NCBI GenBank assembly: GCA_964533275.1 | Contig: CAZHJK010000001.1 | Coordinates: 62,001-126,000 of the forward strand | DNA from: CAZHJK01 sp964533275 | GTDB lineage: Bacteria > Bacillota > Clostridia > Eubacteriales > Garciellaceae | DNA: 64,000 nucleotides | Reading direction: 5' to 3' | Shown: one piece after another, positions 8,357-17,755 of the stretch | Numbering within the stretch: position 1 is the first letter of the stretch | Layout: every line of letters starts with the position of its first letter | The notes under the pieces: generated by a model | The model's database searches: none | What the model was told of the DNA's origin: nothing | The model's input: only the letters and a program-made list of their open reading frames with translations | Made by a program: the position numbers and the translations under genes

Positions 8357-8820
8357 AAGAAATAATTATATATACTGATGGTGGCTGCCGGGATAATGGA
8401 GCAAAGGTAAATGTAGGTGGTATTGGGGTTGTACTTATTTATCCTGAAAAAGATTATATTAAGGAATATCGTGAAGGATACAAAAACACAACAAATAATC
8501 AAATGGAATTATTGGCTGTCATTAAAGGCTTAAAGATGTTAAAGGAGCCCTGTAAGGTTATTTTACATAGCGATTCTGCTTATGTTGTTAATGCATTTCA
8601 ACAGAAATGGATTGAAGCATGGAGGCAAAAGGGGTGGACTAGAGGAAAAAGCGGTGAACTAAAAAATAAGGAGCTTTGGATAGAATTATATGAATTGACT
8701 GGTATCCATAGGGTGGAATTTAAAAAGGTGAAGGGTCATGCTGATGACCAATACAATAATCGCTGTGATGAATTAGTGAACATTGCAATGGATGAGATAA
8801 CAGAACAGAATATTTTTTAG
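8353..8820 (+). CDS. rnhA: Ribonuclease HI
   Basis: The 155-residue protein is a full-length type I RNase H. The four catalytic acids are visible: D9 in YTDGGCRDNG, E52 in NNQMELLAV, D74 in LHSDSAYVV and D139 in NNRCDELVN. WRQKGWTRGKSG near 90-101 is the basic handle region. It removes RNA from RNA-DNA hybrids. It starts at TTG overlapping the recU stop (TTGA), preceded by GGGAGGAGAAGC, and is followed 12 bases later by the next gene, so all four genes from rluA probably form one operon. Confidence 0.95.
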   Translation: MKEIIIYTDGGCRDNGAKVNVGGIGVVLIYPEKDYIKEYREGYKNTTNNQMELLAVIKGLKMLKEPCKVILHSDSAYVVNAFQQKWIEAWRQKGWTRGKSGELKNKELWIELYELTGIHRVEFKKVKGHADDQYNNRCDELVNIAMDEITEQNIF

Positions 8821-8832
8821 AGGAGGTATTTT

Positions 8833-10503
8833 ATGGGTCAAGAAAGACTAATAACCGTAACTTTTTCTGACGGTACAAAGGAGAAATATCCAGCAGGGTT
8901 AAGTTTATTAGAATTAAGTCAAAAAAAACAAAAATTATATAAAACCCTTATCGTAGCGGCAAAGGTCAATATGGACCTTAAGGAACTTTTTTATAAGCTA
9001 GAGAAGGATGCACGGGTGGAGTTTTTAGATTTAACAACCCAGGATGGAATAAGGATATATCAAAGGAGCCTTATCTTTGTAATGATTAAGGCTGCTAGAG
9101 ATTTGTTTCCAAAACGCCAGCTATGGGTTGAACATTCCTTAGGCAGAGGAATATATTGTGAACTACATGGAGAAAAAGCACTTACTAAAAGCGAAGTAAA
9201 TCAAATTAGAAGAAGGATGAAAGAGATTATACAATTGGATTTACCTATTAAAAAGGAGAAGGTTACTACAAAACAAGCCATAGACATTTTTAATAACAAT
9301 AACGAATTTAATAAGGTAAATCTATTAAGATATCGCAAAGATAATTTAATAAGTATGTACACACTAGAAGATTATAGCAATTATTTTTATGGTTTTATGG
9401 TTCCAAGTACAGGTTTATTAAGAAACTTTGATGTAAAATTCTACCTTCCTGGTCTTGTATTACTTAAGCCTACCATTCAAAGTCCAGAGGAGGTAGCAAG
9501 TTTCATAGAACAAAAGAAGTTATTTTCCATTTTTAGAAAGTATGAGCAATGGGGGGAAATTTTAGAAGTTAATGATGTTGCTGTTTTAAATGAAAGCATA
9601 GAAACAGGCAAAATAAATGAGTTGATAAGGGTAGCTGAAGCAAATCATGAAAAGAGAATAAGTAGAATAGCAGATGAAATTTATAAAAATATAGATCATA
9701 AAAGAATAATATTAATTGCTGGTCCATCCTCCTCAGGAAAAACTACATTTGCCAATAGACTTTCTACCCATCTAAAAATTAATGGTTTAAAACCTGTTGC
9801 TATTTCACTAGATGATTATTTTGTAGATCGAGAATTTACTCCTATAGATGAAAAGGGTGAATATGATTTTGAAAGCATTGAGGCAATAGACATTGGTTTA
9901 TTTAATGATCAATTAATAAATTTAATACAAGGACAGGAGGTACATGTACCTCAATTTAATTTTGTTACTGGCAAAAGAGAATATAATGGGCATATTCTTA
10001 AACTTAAAAATAATGAGCCTATTATTATTGAAGGAATTCATGGACTAAATGAAAGATTAACAAGGGAAATACCTCAGGAAAACAAATATAAGATCTATAT
10101 TAGCGCATTAACCCAGTTAAATATAGACCAACACAATAGAATACCTACAACAGATACACGACTGATTAGAAGAATGGTAAGGGATAATAAATATAGAAAC
10201 AATGATGCACTTAGGACTATGAAATTCTGGCCTTCTGTAAGAAGAGGAGAGGAGAAAAACATTTTTCCCTATCAAGAGGAAGCAGATATTATGTTTAATT
10301 CAGCATTATTTTATGAATTGGCTGTATTAAAAAAATATGCCGAACCATTATTAAGGGAAATACCTCAAGATAGTCCATATTTTAGTGAAGCTAAAAGATT
10401 ACTGAAATTTTTAAAATATTTTATAGCCATAGAAGACGAAAGTTCTATTTTACAAAATTCTATATTAAGGGAATTTATAGGAGGAAATATCTATCATGCA
10501 TGA
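8833..10503 (+). CDS. TGS-domain nucleoside kinase (uridine kinase-like)
   Basis: This 556-residue protein joins an N-terminal TGS domain (about 1-65) and a threonyl-tRNA-synthetase second-additional-domain-like segment (about 70-200) to a C-terminal phosphoribulokinase/uridine kinase domain. The kinase has the P-loop GPSSSGKTT near 298-306, the SLDDYF strand near 325 and IIIEGIHGLN near 396-405. Proteins of this layout are widespread in Clostridia and annotated as nucleoside kinase; the true substrate is not settled. The synthetase-like part suggests an RNA or threonine link, which is inference. The ATG follows AGAGGAGGTATTTT, and a terminator follows the gene. Confidence 0.85.
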   Translation: MGQERLITVTFSDGTKEKYPAGLSLLELSQKKQKLYKTLIVAAKVNMDLKELFYKLEKDARVEFLDLTTQDGIRIYQRSLIFVMIKAARDLFPKRQLWVEHSLGRGIYCELHGEKALTKSEVNQIRRRMKEIIQLDLPIKKEKVTTKQAIDIFNNNNEFNKVNLLRYRKDNLISMYTLEDYSNYFYGFMVPSTGLLRNFDVKFYLPGLVLLKPTIQSPEEVASFIEQKKLFSIFRKYEQWGEILEVNDVAVLNESIETGKINELIRVAEANHEKRISRIADEIYKNIDHKRIILIAGPSSSGKTTFANRLSTHLKINGLKPVAISLDDYFVDREFTPIDEKGEYDFESIEAIDIGLFNDQLINLIQGQEVHVPQFNFVTGKREYNGHILKLKNNEPIIIEGIHGLNERLTREIPQENKYKIYISALTQLNIDQHNRIPTTDTRLIRRMVRDNKYRNNDALRTMKFWPSVRRGEEKNIFPYQEEADIMFNSALFYELAVLKKYAEPLLREIPQDSPYFSEAKRLLKFLKYFIAIEDESSILQNSILREFIGGNIYHA

Positions 10504-10539
10504 TGATAGAATAAGTGATAATTAGTTTTTTATAATCAG

Positions 10540-10573
10540 CACCATTTAAAACTTTAGATGGTGTTATTTTTTT
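10540..10573 (+). terminator. Intrinsic terminator closing the rluA-kinase operon
   Basis: CACCAT at 10540-10545 pairs with ATGGTG at 10558-10563 and is followed by TTATTTTTTTA. Confidence 0.75.
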
Positions 10574-10667
10574 ATAATTCTAGTAAGTTGGTATTGTTCA
10601 TAGGGTTCAAATATTACTGTTTTTTATAATTACTTTAGAAATCCGCTATAAGGTTTTTTTTGTAAAA

Positions 10668-10679
10668 ATATGATATAAT
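10668..10679 (+). promoter_or_regulatory. Extended -10 promoter for the SpoIIE phosphatase gene
   Basis: ATATGATATAAT, identical to the element before three other genes, ends 49 bases before the ATG. Confidence 0.6.
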
Positions 10680-10727
10680 AAATAATTGCTAACTGAGAGT
10701 TAACATGATAAAAAAGGGGGCTTATAA

Positions 10728-12431
10728 ATGCAAACTAAAGTAGAAAAAATATTTAAAGGTATTAACCCTCTAAGATTTACTATTTTCTCTGGGTATAAAT
10801 CAATAATAATTAGTTTTATGCTATCAGCAGGGATTTTTTATTTGGTTAGATTTTTACAAAATCAAATATATCAAATATATATAGCAGAATATTACTTAGT
10901 TATTCATACAATTATAGAGTTTGCCACTATTATCATGTATATAGCCAGTTTTTTAGTTATATTTTATGTTGGTGAAAGAGATAGAAGGCTAAGAATGAAG
11001 GTACTAGCTGGGGTATTACTTTTTGTAGGTGGTATTGATTTCTGGCATACTTTTTCCTATGATGGTATGCCTGGTTTATTCGTTGAAAGCTCAGTACAGT
11101 CAGCTACTCTATATTGGATTATTGGAAGATTGGGATTTGCAGGAGGAATATTGTTTAGTAGCTTCATCTCAATAAGAGTAAAGATTCAGAACATAAAAAG
11201 ATGGATTGTAGCTGGTATCCCTCTTTTTCTATCTTTATTTCTACTTATTTTTATAAGTTATTTTCCAGATAGCTTCCCAGTGTTATTTATTGAGGGGTAT
11301 GGACTTACAAAAATAAAGCAGGTTCTAGAATATATAATTATATTTATGCTTATTATTGCTTTTGTTAATTTTGCCAAAGAATATAATAGAACTAATTCAG
11401 AGGTATTACCATTATTTCTATCAGCTCTAATTATTAGTATATTTTCAGAACTAGCCTTTGTAAGCTATTTTAATGTATATGATACTTACAATCTTTTAGG
11501 ACATATTTATAAATTGATTGCTTCCTATATGATATTTAAGGTATTATTTATTTTTAATATTAATTTCCCCTATAATAAGTTAGATAAGGCTGAAAGGGAA
11601 ATAAGTAAATATGCTAATAATCTAGAGCAATTAGTAGAACTTAGAACAGAGGAAATTAATGAAGTAAATCAAGAAATGATAAGAGACCTTGAATATGCAA
11701 AGACTATACAAAAGGCAATAATGTCAGTTAAACATGAACAATATGGCAATATGGAAGTTTATAGTGAATATATTCCCTATGAAAAGGTAGGTGGGGATTT
11801 TTATGGTTTTAAGGATTTAAGTGAAGAACATCTAGCTTTTTTTATTGGGGATGTAGCAGGTCATGGAATACCTGCAGCTATGATGACTATATTTATGAAT
11901 CAAACAATTGTTACAGAAAAAATATTTCAAAGTGGATTTAATAAAATATATACACCTAAAGAGGTATTAATAAATCTTTATAGAGAATATAATGATACGG
12001 ATTTCCCAATAGAAATGTATGCTGTTATGATTTATGGAATATATAATAAAAAGACAAATAACCTGATTTTTTCCTCAGCAGGATTAAATACCTATCCCCT
12101 AATTTACAAAGAAAATGCCGAAGTAGAAACATTAGAACATACAGGATTTCCTATTTGTAAGTTTAATAAAAATTATTTACCGGATTATAAAAATTATGAG
12201 GTGCCACTGAATAATGGCAACAAGGTTTTATTCTACACTGATGGAATTATTGATGTATCTAATAGAAAAGGAGAATTCTTTGGTGAGGATAGACTTATTA
12301 TGTTATTTAGGGAATTTGGACATCTTTCCCCAGAGAAACTTTCCCAGGAAATACTTAATGAATTAAGAGAGTTTGCCCAAGGAGTTAAATTAAATGATGA
12401 TGTACACTATTTTATTATGGATGTTAAATAA
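10728..12431 (+). CDS. MASE3-domain SpoIIE-type serine phosphatase
   Basis: The 567-residue protein has about eight membrane spans in residues 25-285 with DFWHTFSYDGMPG, characteristic of the MASE3 sensor domain. A short coiled coil (about 285-325, including LVELRTEEINEVNQE) leads to a PP2C/SpoIIE catalytic domain. Metal-binding acids are visible in VGGDFYGF near 355, FIGDVAGHGIPAAMM near 375, FYTDGIID near 500 and LNDDVHYF near the end. Such proteins dephosphorylate anti-anti-sigma factors in response to a membrane or ligand signal. No STAS or anti-sigma partner is adjacent, so the target is unknown. The ribosome site is AAAAAGGGGGC. Confidence 0.85.
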   Translation: MQTKVEKIFKGINPLRFTIFSGYKSIIISFMLSAGIFYLVRFLQNQIYQIYIAEYYLVIHTIIEFATIIMYIASFLVIFYVGERDRRLRMKVLAGVLLFVGGIDFWHTFSYDGMPGLFVESSVQSATLYWIIGRLGFAGGILFSSFISIRVKIQNIKRWIVAGIPLFLSLFLLIFISYFPDSFPVLFIEGYGLTKIKQVLEYIIIFMLIIAFVNFAKEYNRTNSEVLPLFLSALIISIFSELAFVSYFNVYDTYNLLGHIYKLIASYMIFKVLFIFNINFPYNKLDKAEREISKYANNLEQLVELRTEEINEVNQEMIRDLEYAKTIQKAIMSVKHEQYGNMEVYSEYIPYEKVGGDFYGFKDLSEEHLAFFIGDVAGHGIPAAMMTIFMNQTIVTEKIFQSGFNKIYTPKEVLINLYREYNDTDFPIEMYAVMIYGIYNKKTNNLIFSSAGLNTYPLIYKENAEVETLEHTGFPICKFNKNYLPDYKNYEVPLNNGNKVLFYTDGIIDVSNRKGEFFGEDRLIMLFREFGHLSPEKLSQEILNELREFAQGVKLNDDVHYFIMDVK

Positions 12432-12450
12432 TTCAGATAATAAAAAATGT

Positions 12451-12487
12451 AAAGCAGGGGGAGCATATCACTATCCCCTGCTTTTTT
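12451..12487 (+). terminator. Intrinsic terminator after the phosphatase gene
   Basis: AAAGCAGGGG (12451-12460) pairs with CCCCTGCTTT (12475-12484), then T-run. It also lies just past the stop of the converging minus-strand gene. Confidence 0.85.
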
Positions 12488-12489
12488 AT

Positions 12490-12726
12490 CTATAATCCAC
12501 TAAATAATGGTACAGAATTTTTGTTTGTATCCTTTAAGTCTTTTTTACATATGGTATTTAAATTCATTAAATATAACATGGGACAAAATCTAGTAACACC
12601 TTCTGCCACCTTTCCACTACCTATGGCAATCTTAATAGGTGATTTTACGATAATTCCCGTACCAAGCATTGCTAAGCCTAAAGTAATTCGAATATATGCA
12701 TCTAAAGTACCAACATTTTTTTTCAT
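12490..12726 (-). CDS. DUF2892 small membrane protein
   Basis: The 78-residue protein starts MKKNVGTLDAYIRITLG, the typical DUF2892 opening, followed by a hydrophobic span, a GSGKVAEGVTRFCPMLYLM segment and a polar tail. In other proteins this domain is the membrane anchor attached to rhodanese (YgaP). Here it is alone, with no rhodanese domain. The conserved cysteine (FCP) is present. The start follows GAAAGGAGGAAAAC. Role unknown. Confidence 0.8.
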   Translation of the reverse strand: MKKNVGTLDAYIRITLGLAMLGTGIIVKSPIKIAIGSGKVAEGVTRFCPMLYLMNLNTICKKDLKDTNKNSVPLFSGL

Positions 12727-12798
12727 TGTTTTCCTCCTTTCATTTTCTAATAGTATTTGATAAATTAAAAAGTATATTAAAGGAAAACAATGTAAAAA

Positions 12799-14220
12799 TT
12801 AAAATTCAAAATATTTATTAAAATCAATTGAATAATCCTTCGGAAAATAGGAACCAGTTTTTCTATCTAGTAGATATCTTTTCTTATAATAGTCACCCTT
12901 TAGATTATGAAGGATATCATTTATAGCAGATAAAAAACTATCTACTTCTTTTAAGCTATTATACATTCCAAAGCTTACTCTTACCATTCCCACTACATTA
13001 TAAAAATTAGAATGTAGTATCTGTTTTTGCTGCATATAAATTTTATGTGTATTAAGGCCTAAGAGTTCATGAATATAAGGGTGAGCACAAAAACATCCAC
13101 TTCTAACAGCAATACCATATTCATAACTGAGTATGGCTGAAACTAAAGCATGATTTAGTTCTTTTATATTAAAGGTTATAACACCAACTCTTTTATCCGG
13201 GGAAAGGGAATATAGATCACCATAAAGGATTATTTTTGGATTATCCTTTAGATTTTTTATTATTTTATTGGTTAATGCAAATTCATGTTTAGCTATTTCA
13301 TCCATATTTAGTTCATCTAATATATCCATAGACTTTTTTAACGCAATTGCTCCTATTGTATTTGGTGATCCAGCTTCATCCTTTTCAGGAGGCTGTGCCC
13401 AATACACTCTTTGAGCAGTGACGCTTTTTATTGTTCCACCACCGCTATACTCAGGAGCTCCTTTCTGGAAGGTTTCTTTATTGCCAATGAGAGCACCTCC
13501 TCCAAAGGGGGCGTACATTTTATGACCAGAACAGGCTAAATAATCTATATGACTGGGATGATCATTCGAAAGCATATTAATTTTCCTATGGGGGGCTAAT
13601 TGTGCAGCATCTACTAAAATAGGAATGCCCTGGTTATGTGCCATACTTGCAATTTCATAAATAGGATTTATTTGTCCTGTTACATTAGAAGCTCCTGTAA
13701 AGGTAATAAGTTTTATTTTTGTATTGTACTTTTTTAGAAGTGACTCCAAATGGTTTACATCTAATCCTCCCTTATTATTTATTTTTATATGCTCTAGGTT
13801 ACATTTAGGCCGCCAGGGAAGATCGTTTGAATGATGTTCCATAATACTTGTAAGTACAACATCATCTTTTTGTAAATTTAAGCGAAAGGATAGTTTATTT
13901 ATTGCTTCTGTAGTATTTTTTGTAAAGATAATACTATTATCCTTCGTATTTGCTCCAAAAAACCTTCCAGTCCTCTCATGACATATATCATATAATTGGG
14001 TTGAAAGAATTGATTTAAAACCAGTTCCTCTATGTACACTAGAATACCAAGGAAAGTAATTTATAATATAATCGGCTACAGGCTTAAGTATTGGTGTACT
14101 AGCTGCATTATCAAAATTAATACACTTTATATGTTTGTTATTTATTATTGGAACCTCAATATCATTTCCTATAATATATTTTTGGATATTCTTAATTGTA
14201 TACTTTTTATTAAAAAGCAT
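12799..14220 (-). CDS. Class V aminotransferase, cysteine desulfurase-like
   Basis: The start is taken at 14220, where GAAAGGGGAAATACA precedes ATG; the frame extends upstream to 14280 without a better site. The roughly 473-residue PLP enzyme has NFDNAASTP near the N-terminus, EHHSNDLPW and VDAAQLAPH (cofactor-binding Asp), the lysine-bearing SGHKMYAPFGGG, and RSGCFCAHPY near the C-terminus, whose cysteines occupy the position of the SufS catalytic loop. This resembles SufS/Csd type II cysteine desulfurases and selenocysteine lyases, but no suf or isc partner is adjacent. A role in sulfur mobilisation is inference. It is slightly longer than SufS (about 406 residues). Confidence 0.8.
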   Translation of the reverse strand: MLFNKKYTIKNIQKYIIGNDIEVPIINNKHIKCINFDNAASTPILKPVADYIINYFPWYSSVHRGTGFKSILSTQLYDICHERTGRFFGANTKDNSIIFTKNTTEAINKLSFRLNLQKDDVVLTSIMEHHSNDLPWRPKCNLEHIKINNKGGLDVNHLESLLKKYNTKIKLITFTGASNVTGQINPIYEIASMAHNQGIPILVDAAQLAPHRKINMLSNDHPSHIDYLACSGHKMYAPFGGGALIGNKETFQKGAPEYSGGGTIKSVTAQRVYWAQPPEKDEAGSPNTIGAIALKKSMDILDELNMDEIAKHEFALTNKIIKNLKDNPKIILYGDLYSLSPDKRVGVITFNIKELNHALVSAILSYEYGIAVRSGCFCAHPYIHELLGLNTHKIYMQQKQILHSNFYNVVGMVRVSFGMYNSLKEVDSFLSAINDILHNLKGDYYKKRYLLDRKTGSYFPKDYSIDFNKYFEF

Positions 14221-14439
14221 TGTATTTCCCCTTTCTTTTATAAATATCAATTCACATTTTTTGCAAGTGACTACCAACAAAACTTAATCATAATTTGTGC
14301 TTTTTTTGAGAGTGTGAAAACTTATGAATAATTTATGAAAATATAGGTAGTAATGTATAATAGAGTAAGAACATTAATTTATTGTATGCAATTTATTAAT
14401 TTATGGTTCATTATAGTACATGCATAGGTGGGTGATTTT

Positions 14440-15354
14440 ATGAAAAGGATTAAACTAATTTACAATCCAATATCTGGAGATGGTGGGTTTAAAAACGAAT
14501 TGGATTTAGTTATAAAAAATTTCCAGGAAAATGGATACTTGGTAGAGATGCTGAGAACAGATAAAAATGGGATGGAATGTGATTTTTTCAATCAATCAAT
14601 TTCTTCCTGGGAAAATACTATTATAGTGGTAGCTGGCGGGGATGGAACAGTAAGTCAAGTTGTAAACATTATGATAAAAAACCAAATTCAATCACCATTA
14701 GGGGTTATTCCAATGGGTACTGCAAATGATTTAGGCAGTTATTTGGGTATGTCTAGAAATATTGAAGAATGCTGTAAAACAATAATAGAGAATAACCAAA
14801 TAAAGATGGATATAGGGATGATAAATGATAACTACTTTATAAGTGTTGCTAGTGGCGGACTTGTGGCGACTGTACCCCAGGCAACTGATGTTAGATTGAA
14901 GAATACCTTAGGAAAATTAGCTTATTATTTAAAAGGATTAGAAGAGATTCCTACTTTTCGTCCTATTTCAATTTCATTAGAAAGTCCAGATTATCAATAT
15001 GAAGGAGAATTACTTTTCTTTTTAATATTAAACGGACAATTTGCAGGGGGCTTTAAAAAAATTGCCCCAAGGGCTTCTATAATCGATGGAAAATTCGATG
15101 TAATACTTTTTAAAAACAGTAACTTGCCTGTTCTTGCAAGATTATTTGTAAAGTTGTTAAGAGGAGAACATATAAATGATCCTAATGTTATATTTTTTCA
15201 AACAAATGAACTTGTAATAAAGCCATATTGCAATAAAAATTCAATAATGATAGATGTAGATGGAGAGGCAGGTCCAATTCTACCCTTATTTATAAAAAAC
15301 AAATCTAAATCAATATCAATGATAGTATCAGAGGATAGAAAAGATAAAATTTAG
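14440..15354 (+). CDS. Diacylglycerol/sphingosine kinase-family lipid kinase
   Basis: The ATG at 14440 is preferred because AGGTGGGTG sits six bases before it; the GTG at 14428 lies inside this site. The 304-residue product has the DAGK catalytic signature VVAGGDGTVSQVVN near 63-76, YNPISGDGG at the start, IPMGTANDLG near 95-104 and a C-terminal beta domain with MIDVDGEAGP. Such YegS/DgkB/BmrU-like proteins phosphorylate diacylglycerol or a related lipid at the inner face of the membrane. No membrane spans are present. It sits upstream of an EamA exporter gene with about 100 bases between. Confidence 0.85.
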   Translation: MKRIKLIYNPISGDGGFKNELDLVIKNFQENGYLVEMLRTDKNGMECDFFNQSISSWENTIIVVAGGDGTVSQVVNIMIKNQIQSPLGVIPMGTANDLGSYLGMSRNIEECCKTIIENNQIKMDIGMINDNYFISVASGGLVATVPQATDVRLKNTLGKLAYYLKGLEEIPTFRPISISLESPDYQYEGELLFFLILNGQFAGGFKKIAPRASIIDGKFDVILFKNSNLPVLARLFVKLLRGEHINDPNVIFFQTNELVIKPYCNKNSIMIDVDGEAGPILPLFIKNKSKSISMIVSEDRKDKI

Positions 15355-15452
15355 GGTTATTTTTGAATCTTATTATTAGAAGGAATTTCTAAGGATATGT
15401 AGAATTAAATACATAGTTGAGTTATATAAAGATTTATAAACAGGGGGATGGG

Positions 15453-16367
15453 ATGCATAAAGTAAAAGAAAAAGATGCAAAAATTAAACCATATTTTATG
15501 CTGTTACTAGGGGTAGTTGCTTCATCATTTTCTGCAATATTTATAAGGGGATCATTAAATTCTGGTACCCCAGCTTTGATCATTGCATTTTATAGACTTG
15601 CTATTTCGTCGATTATTCTAATTCCCTATACATTAAAATATAAGTTAAATGAAATTGTAAAAATTACAAAAAGTGACATTGCGTTATCATTGCTAAGTGG
15701 ATGTTTTTTGGCACTACATTTTATTTCATGGATTAGTTCCTTTCAATTTACATCCACATTTGGCTCACTGGTTTTGATGTCTTTGCAGCCAATTTATGTT
15801 GTTATTGCATCTTATTTTATTTTTAGTGAAAAAATATCATTTAGGACAATGATTGCGGGATTTATTGCGATATTAGGAAGTGTTATTATTGGCATTAGTG
15901 ACTTTGCATTAGGAAAAGAATCTCTCCGAGGGGATATTTTAGCATTATTAGGAGGATTATTTTTAGCAGGATATTTTTTATGTGGCAGAGATTTAAGACA
16001 AAGATTATCTATATTTCCTTATATTTCTTTAGTTTATGGGAGTTGTACATTAATTTTATTAATAGTAGGATTAGTAAATGGTGTTTCCTTTTATCCTTAT
16101 TCAAGTTTTAATTTTTTAATGTTTTTTGCATTAGCTGTTATATGTACGATTTTTGGACATACGGTATTTAATTGGGCATTAGAATATATTCCTGCAGTGA
16201 TTATATCAGTAGCCCTATTAGGCGAACCTATAGGTTCAGGAATATGGGCTTTTCTAATTTTTAAGGAAAGCTTATCTATATGGCATTTTGTAGGCGGGAG
16301 TATAATTATTCTAGGATTATATAGGTTTACCCTAGAGATAGACAAAGGGGAAAAAGTAAAGACCTAA
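15453..16367 (+). CDS. EamA-family (DMT) transporter
   Basis: The start is taken at the ATG at 15453, five bases after AGGGGG; the open frame extends 36 bases further upstream without support. The 304-residue protein has ten hydrophobic helices made of two EamA repeats (about 15-150 and 165-290), the second ending GEPIGSGIWAFLIFKE, a repeat signature. The drug/metabolite family exports small metabolites or amino acids; the substrate cannot be predicted. The ends are rich in lysine, as usual for the cytoplasmic tails. Confidence 0.85.
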   Translation: MHKVKEKDAKIKPYFMLLLGVVASSFSAIFIRGSLNSGTPALIIAFYRLAISSIILIPYTLKYKLNEIVKITKSDIALSLLSGCFLALHFISWISSFQFTSTFGSLVLMSLQPIYVVIASYFIFSEKISFRTMIAGFIAILGSVIIGISDFALGKESLRGDILALLGGLFLAGYFLCGRDLRQRLSIFPYISLVYGSCTLILLIVGLVNGVSFYPYSSFNFLMFFALAVICTIFGHTVFNWALEYIPAVIISVALLGEPIGSGIWAFLIFKESLSIWHFVGGSIIILGLYRFTLEIDKGEKVKT

Positions 16368-16393
16368 ACATAAAAGTCTAAGGGATTTATTAA

Positions 16394-16429
16394 AGTGTAT
16401 TTAAAAATATGATATAATTAAAATACACT
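16394..16429 (+). promoter_or_regulatory. Methionine gamma-lyase promoter with flanking inverted repeat
   Basis: The extended -10 element ATATGATATAAT (16407-16418) is flanked by AGTGTATTT at 16394-16402 and its exact complement AAATACACT at 16421-16429. An operator embracing the promoter is possible; the regulator is unknown. No SAM riboswitch or T-box is seen. Confidence 0.5.
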
Positions 16430-16471
16430 AATTAAAGGTGAGTGAATTATATAAATTAAGGGGGGTTTATT

Positions 16472-17668
16472 ATGAGTAAAGGGAAAAAGGGTTTTAGTAC
16501 TATATCTTTACATGGGGGACAATTTCATGACAAAACAACTGGTTCCCACGCAACTCCAATCTTTCAAACATCTACTTTTATTTTTGATGAAGCAGATCAA
16601 GGTGCAAGAAGGTTTGCTTTCGAAGAACAAGGATATATTTACACTAGATTAGGAAACCCGAATCTTACTGAACTAGAAGAGAAAATTGCTTTATTAGAAG
16701 GAGCTGAAGCTGGACTAGCAGCAGGATCAGGTATGGCTGCAATCTCTACAGCCTTATTAACTTTATTAAAGCAAGGGGATCACATAGTTGCTTCAGATAC
16801 CTTATATGGTTGTACATTTGGATTTATTACTGAAATGTTGCCACAGTATGGAATAGAGGTTACACTAGTAGATGGTGCAGATCTAAAACAGATAGAAGAT
16901 GCTATGAAAGAAAATACTAAAGTTGTATATTTAGAAACTCCTGCAAATCCAACAATGAAAATTATTGATCTTGAAGAAGTTTCAGAAATAGCCCATAAAT
17001 TTAATGCAAAGGTTGTTGTAGATAATACATTTATGACGCCATATTTACAAAGACCTATTGAATTAGGTGCAGATGTGGTAGTTCATAGCGCTACAAAGTA
17101 TTTAGGTGGTCATGGGGATCTATTAGCTGGGCTTATTGTAGGTCCAGCAGATTTAATAGCTGAAATGAGAATTCCTCATCTAAAGGATTTAGGAGGGATT
17201 TTAGGGCCCTTTGATGCATGGTTGTTAGTCAGAGGGATTAAGACTTTAGGACTTCGCATGGATCAACATAATAAAAATGCACAAGTGGTGGCTGAATATC
17301 TTGAAAATCATCCATTAGTTGATAAGGTATATTACCCAGGGTTACCCTCACACCCTCAGTTCGAATTAGCTAAGAAACAAATGGATGGCTTTGGAGGAAT
17401 GATTGCCTTTGAATTAAAGGGCGGAGTTGAAGAGGGAAAAACCCTTATGAATAATGTAAAAATGATTGCCTTAGCAGTAAGTCTTGGATCCGTTGATTCT
17501 TTAATTCAACATCCAGCATCAATGACTCATTCCCCTGTACCAAGAGAAGAAAGATTAGCAGCAGGCATTACTGATGGTTTAGTTCGTTTACATGTTGGGA
17601 TTGAAGATGTGGAAGATATTATTTCAGATTTAGATCAAGCATTAAAGATAGTTGGAGAAATAAGTTAA
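16472..17668 (+). CDS. megL: Methionine gamma-lyase
   Basis: This 398-residue PLP enzyme of the Cys/Met metabolism family has the internal lysine motif SATKYLGGHGD near 208-218, the phosphate-binding AAGSGMAAIS near 84-93, and LYGCTFGF near 112-119. The cysteine in that loop is the residue that separates methionine gamma-lyases from cystathionine gamma-synthases and lyases, which supports the call. It breaks methionine into methanethiol, 2-oxobutyrate and ammonia, feeding fermentative energy metabolism. The gene has a strong AGGGGGG ribosome site. A terminator hairpin and then an NhaC-family carrier gene follow, so the pair may be a methionine uptake and breakdown unit. Confidence 0.88.
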   Translation: MSKGKKGFSTISLHGGQFHDKTTGSHATPIFQTSTFIFDEADQGARRFAFEEQGYIYTRLGNPNLTELEEKIALLEGAEAGLAAGSGMAAISTALLTLLKQGDHIVASDTLYGCTFGFITEMLPQYGIEVTLVDGADLKQIEDAMKENTKVVYLETPANPTMKIIDLEEVSEIAHKFNAKVVVDNTFMTPYLQRPIELGADVVVHSATKYLGGHGDLLAGLIVGPADLIAEMRIPHLKDLGGILGPFDAWLLVRGIKTLGLRMDQHNKNAQVVAEYLENHPLVDKVYYPGLPSHPQFELAKKQMDGFGGMIAFELKGGVEEGKTLMNNVKMIALAVSLGSVDSLIQHPASMTHSPVPREERLAAGITDGLVRLHVGIEDVEDIISDLDQALKIVGEIS

Positions 17669-17706
17669 TATCAAAGACATAGACTAGATAATTTGACTGA
17701 ATAATG

Positions 17707-17736
17707 GGAATGCCAAATTACGGGCATTCCTTTTTA
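17707..17736 (+). terminator. Intrinsic terminator between megL and the NhaC-family gene
   Basis: GGAATGCC (17707-17714) pairs with GGCATTCC (17723-17730) and TTTTT follows. The next gene starts only about 20 bases later, so read-through is presumably how it is expressed. Confidence 0.75.
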
Positions 17737-17755
17737 CATTAAAGGAGAGTATATT

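Noticed and set aside
16368..16471. SAM riboswitch or T-box in front of methionine gamma-lyase
   Set aside because: The gap is only about 100 bases and lacks the conserved cores; it holds only a promoter with an inverted repeat.
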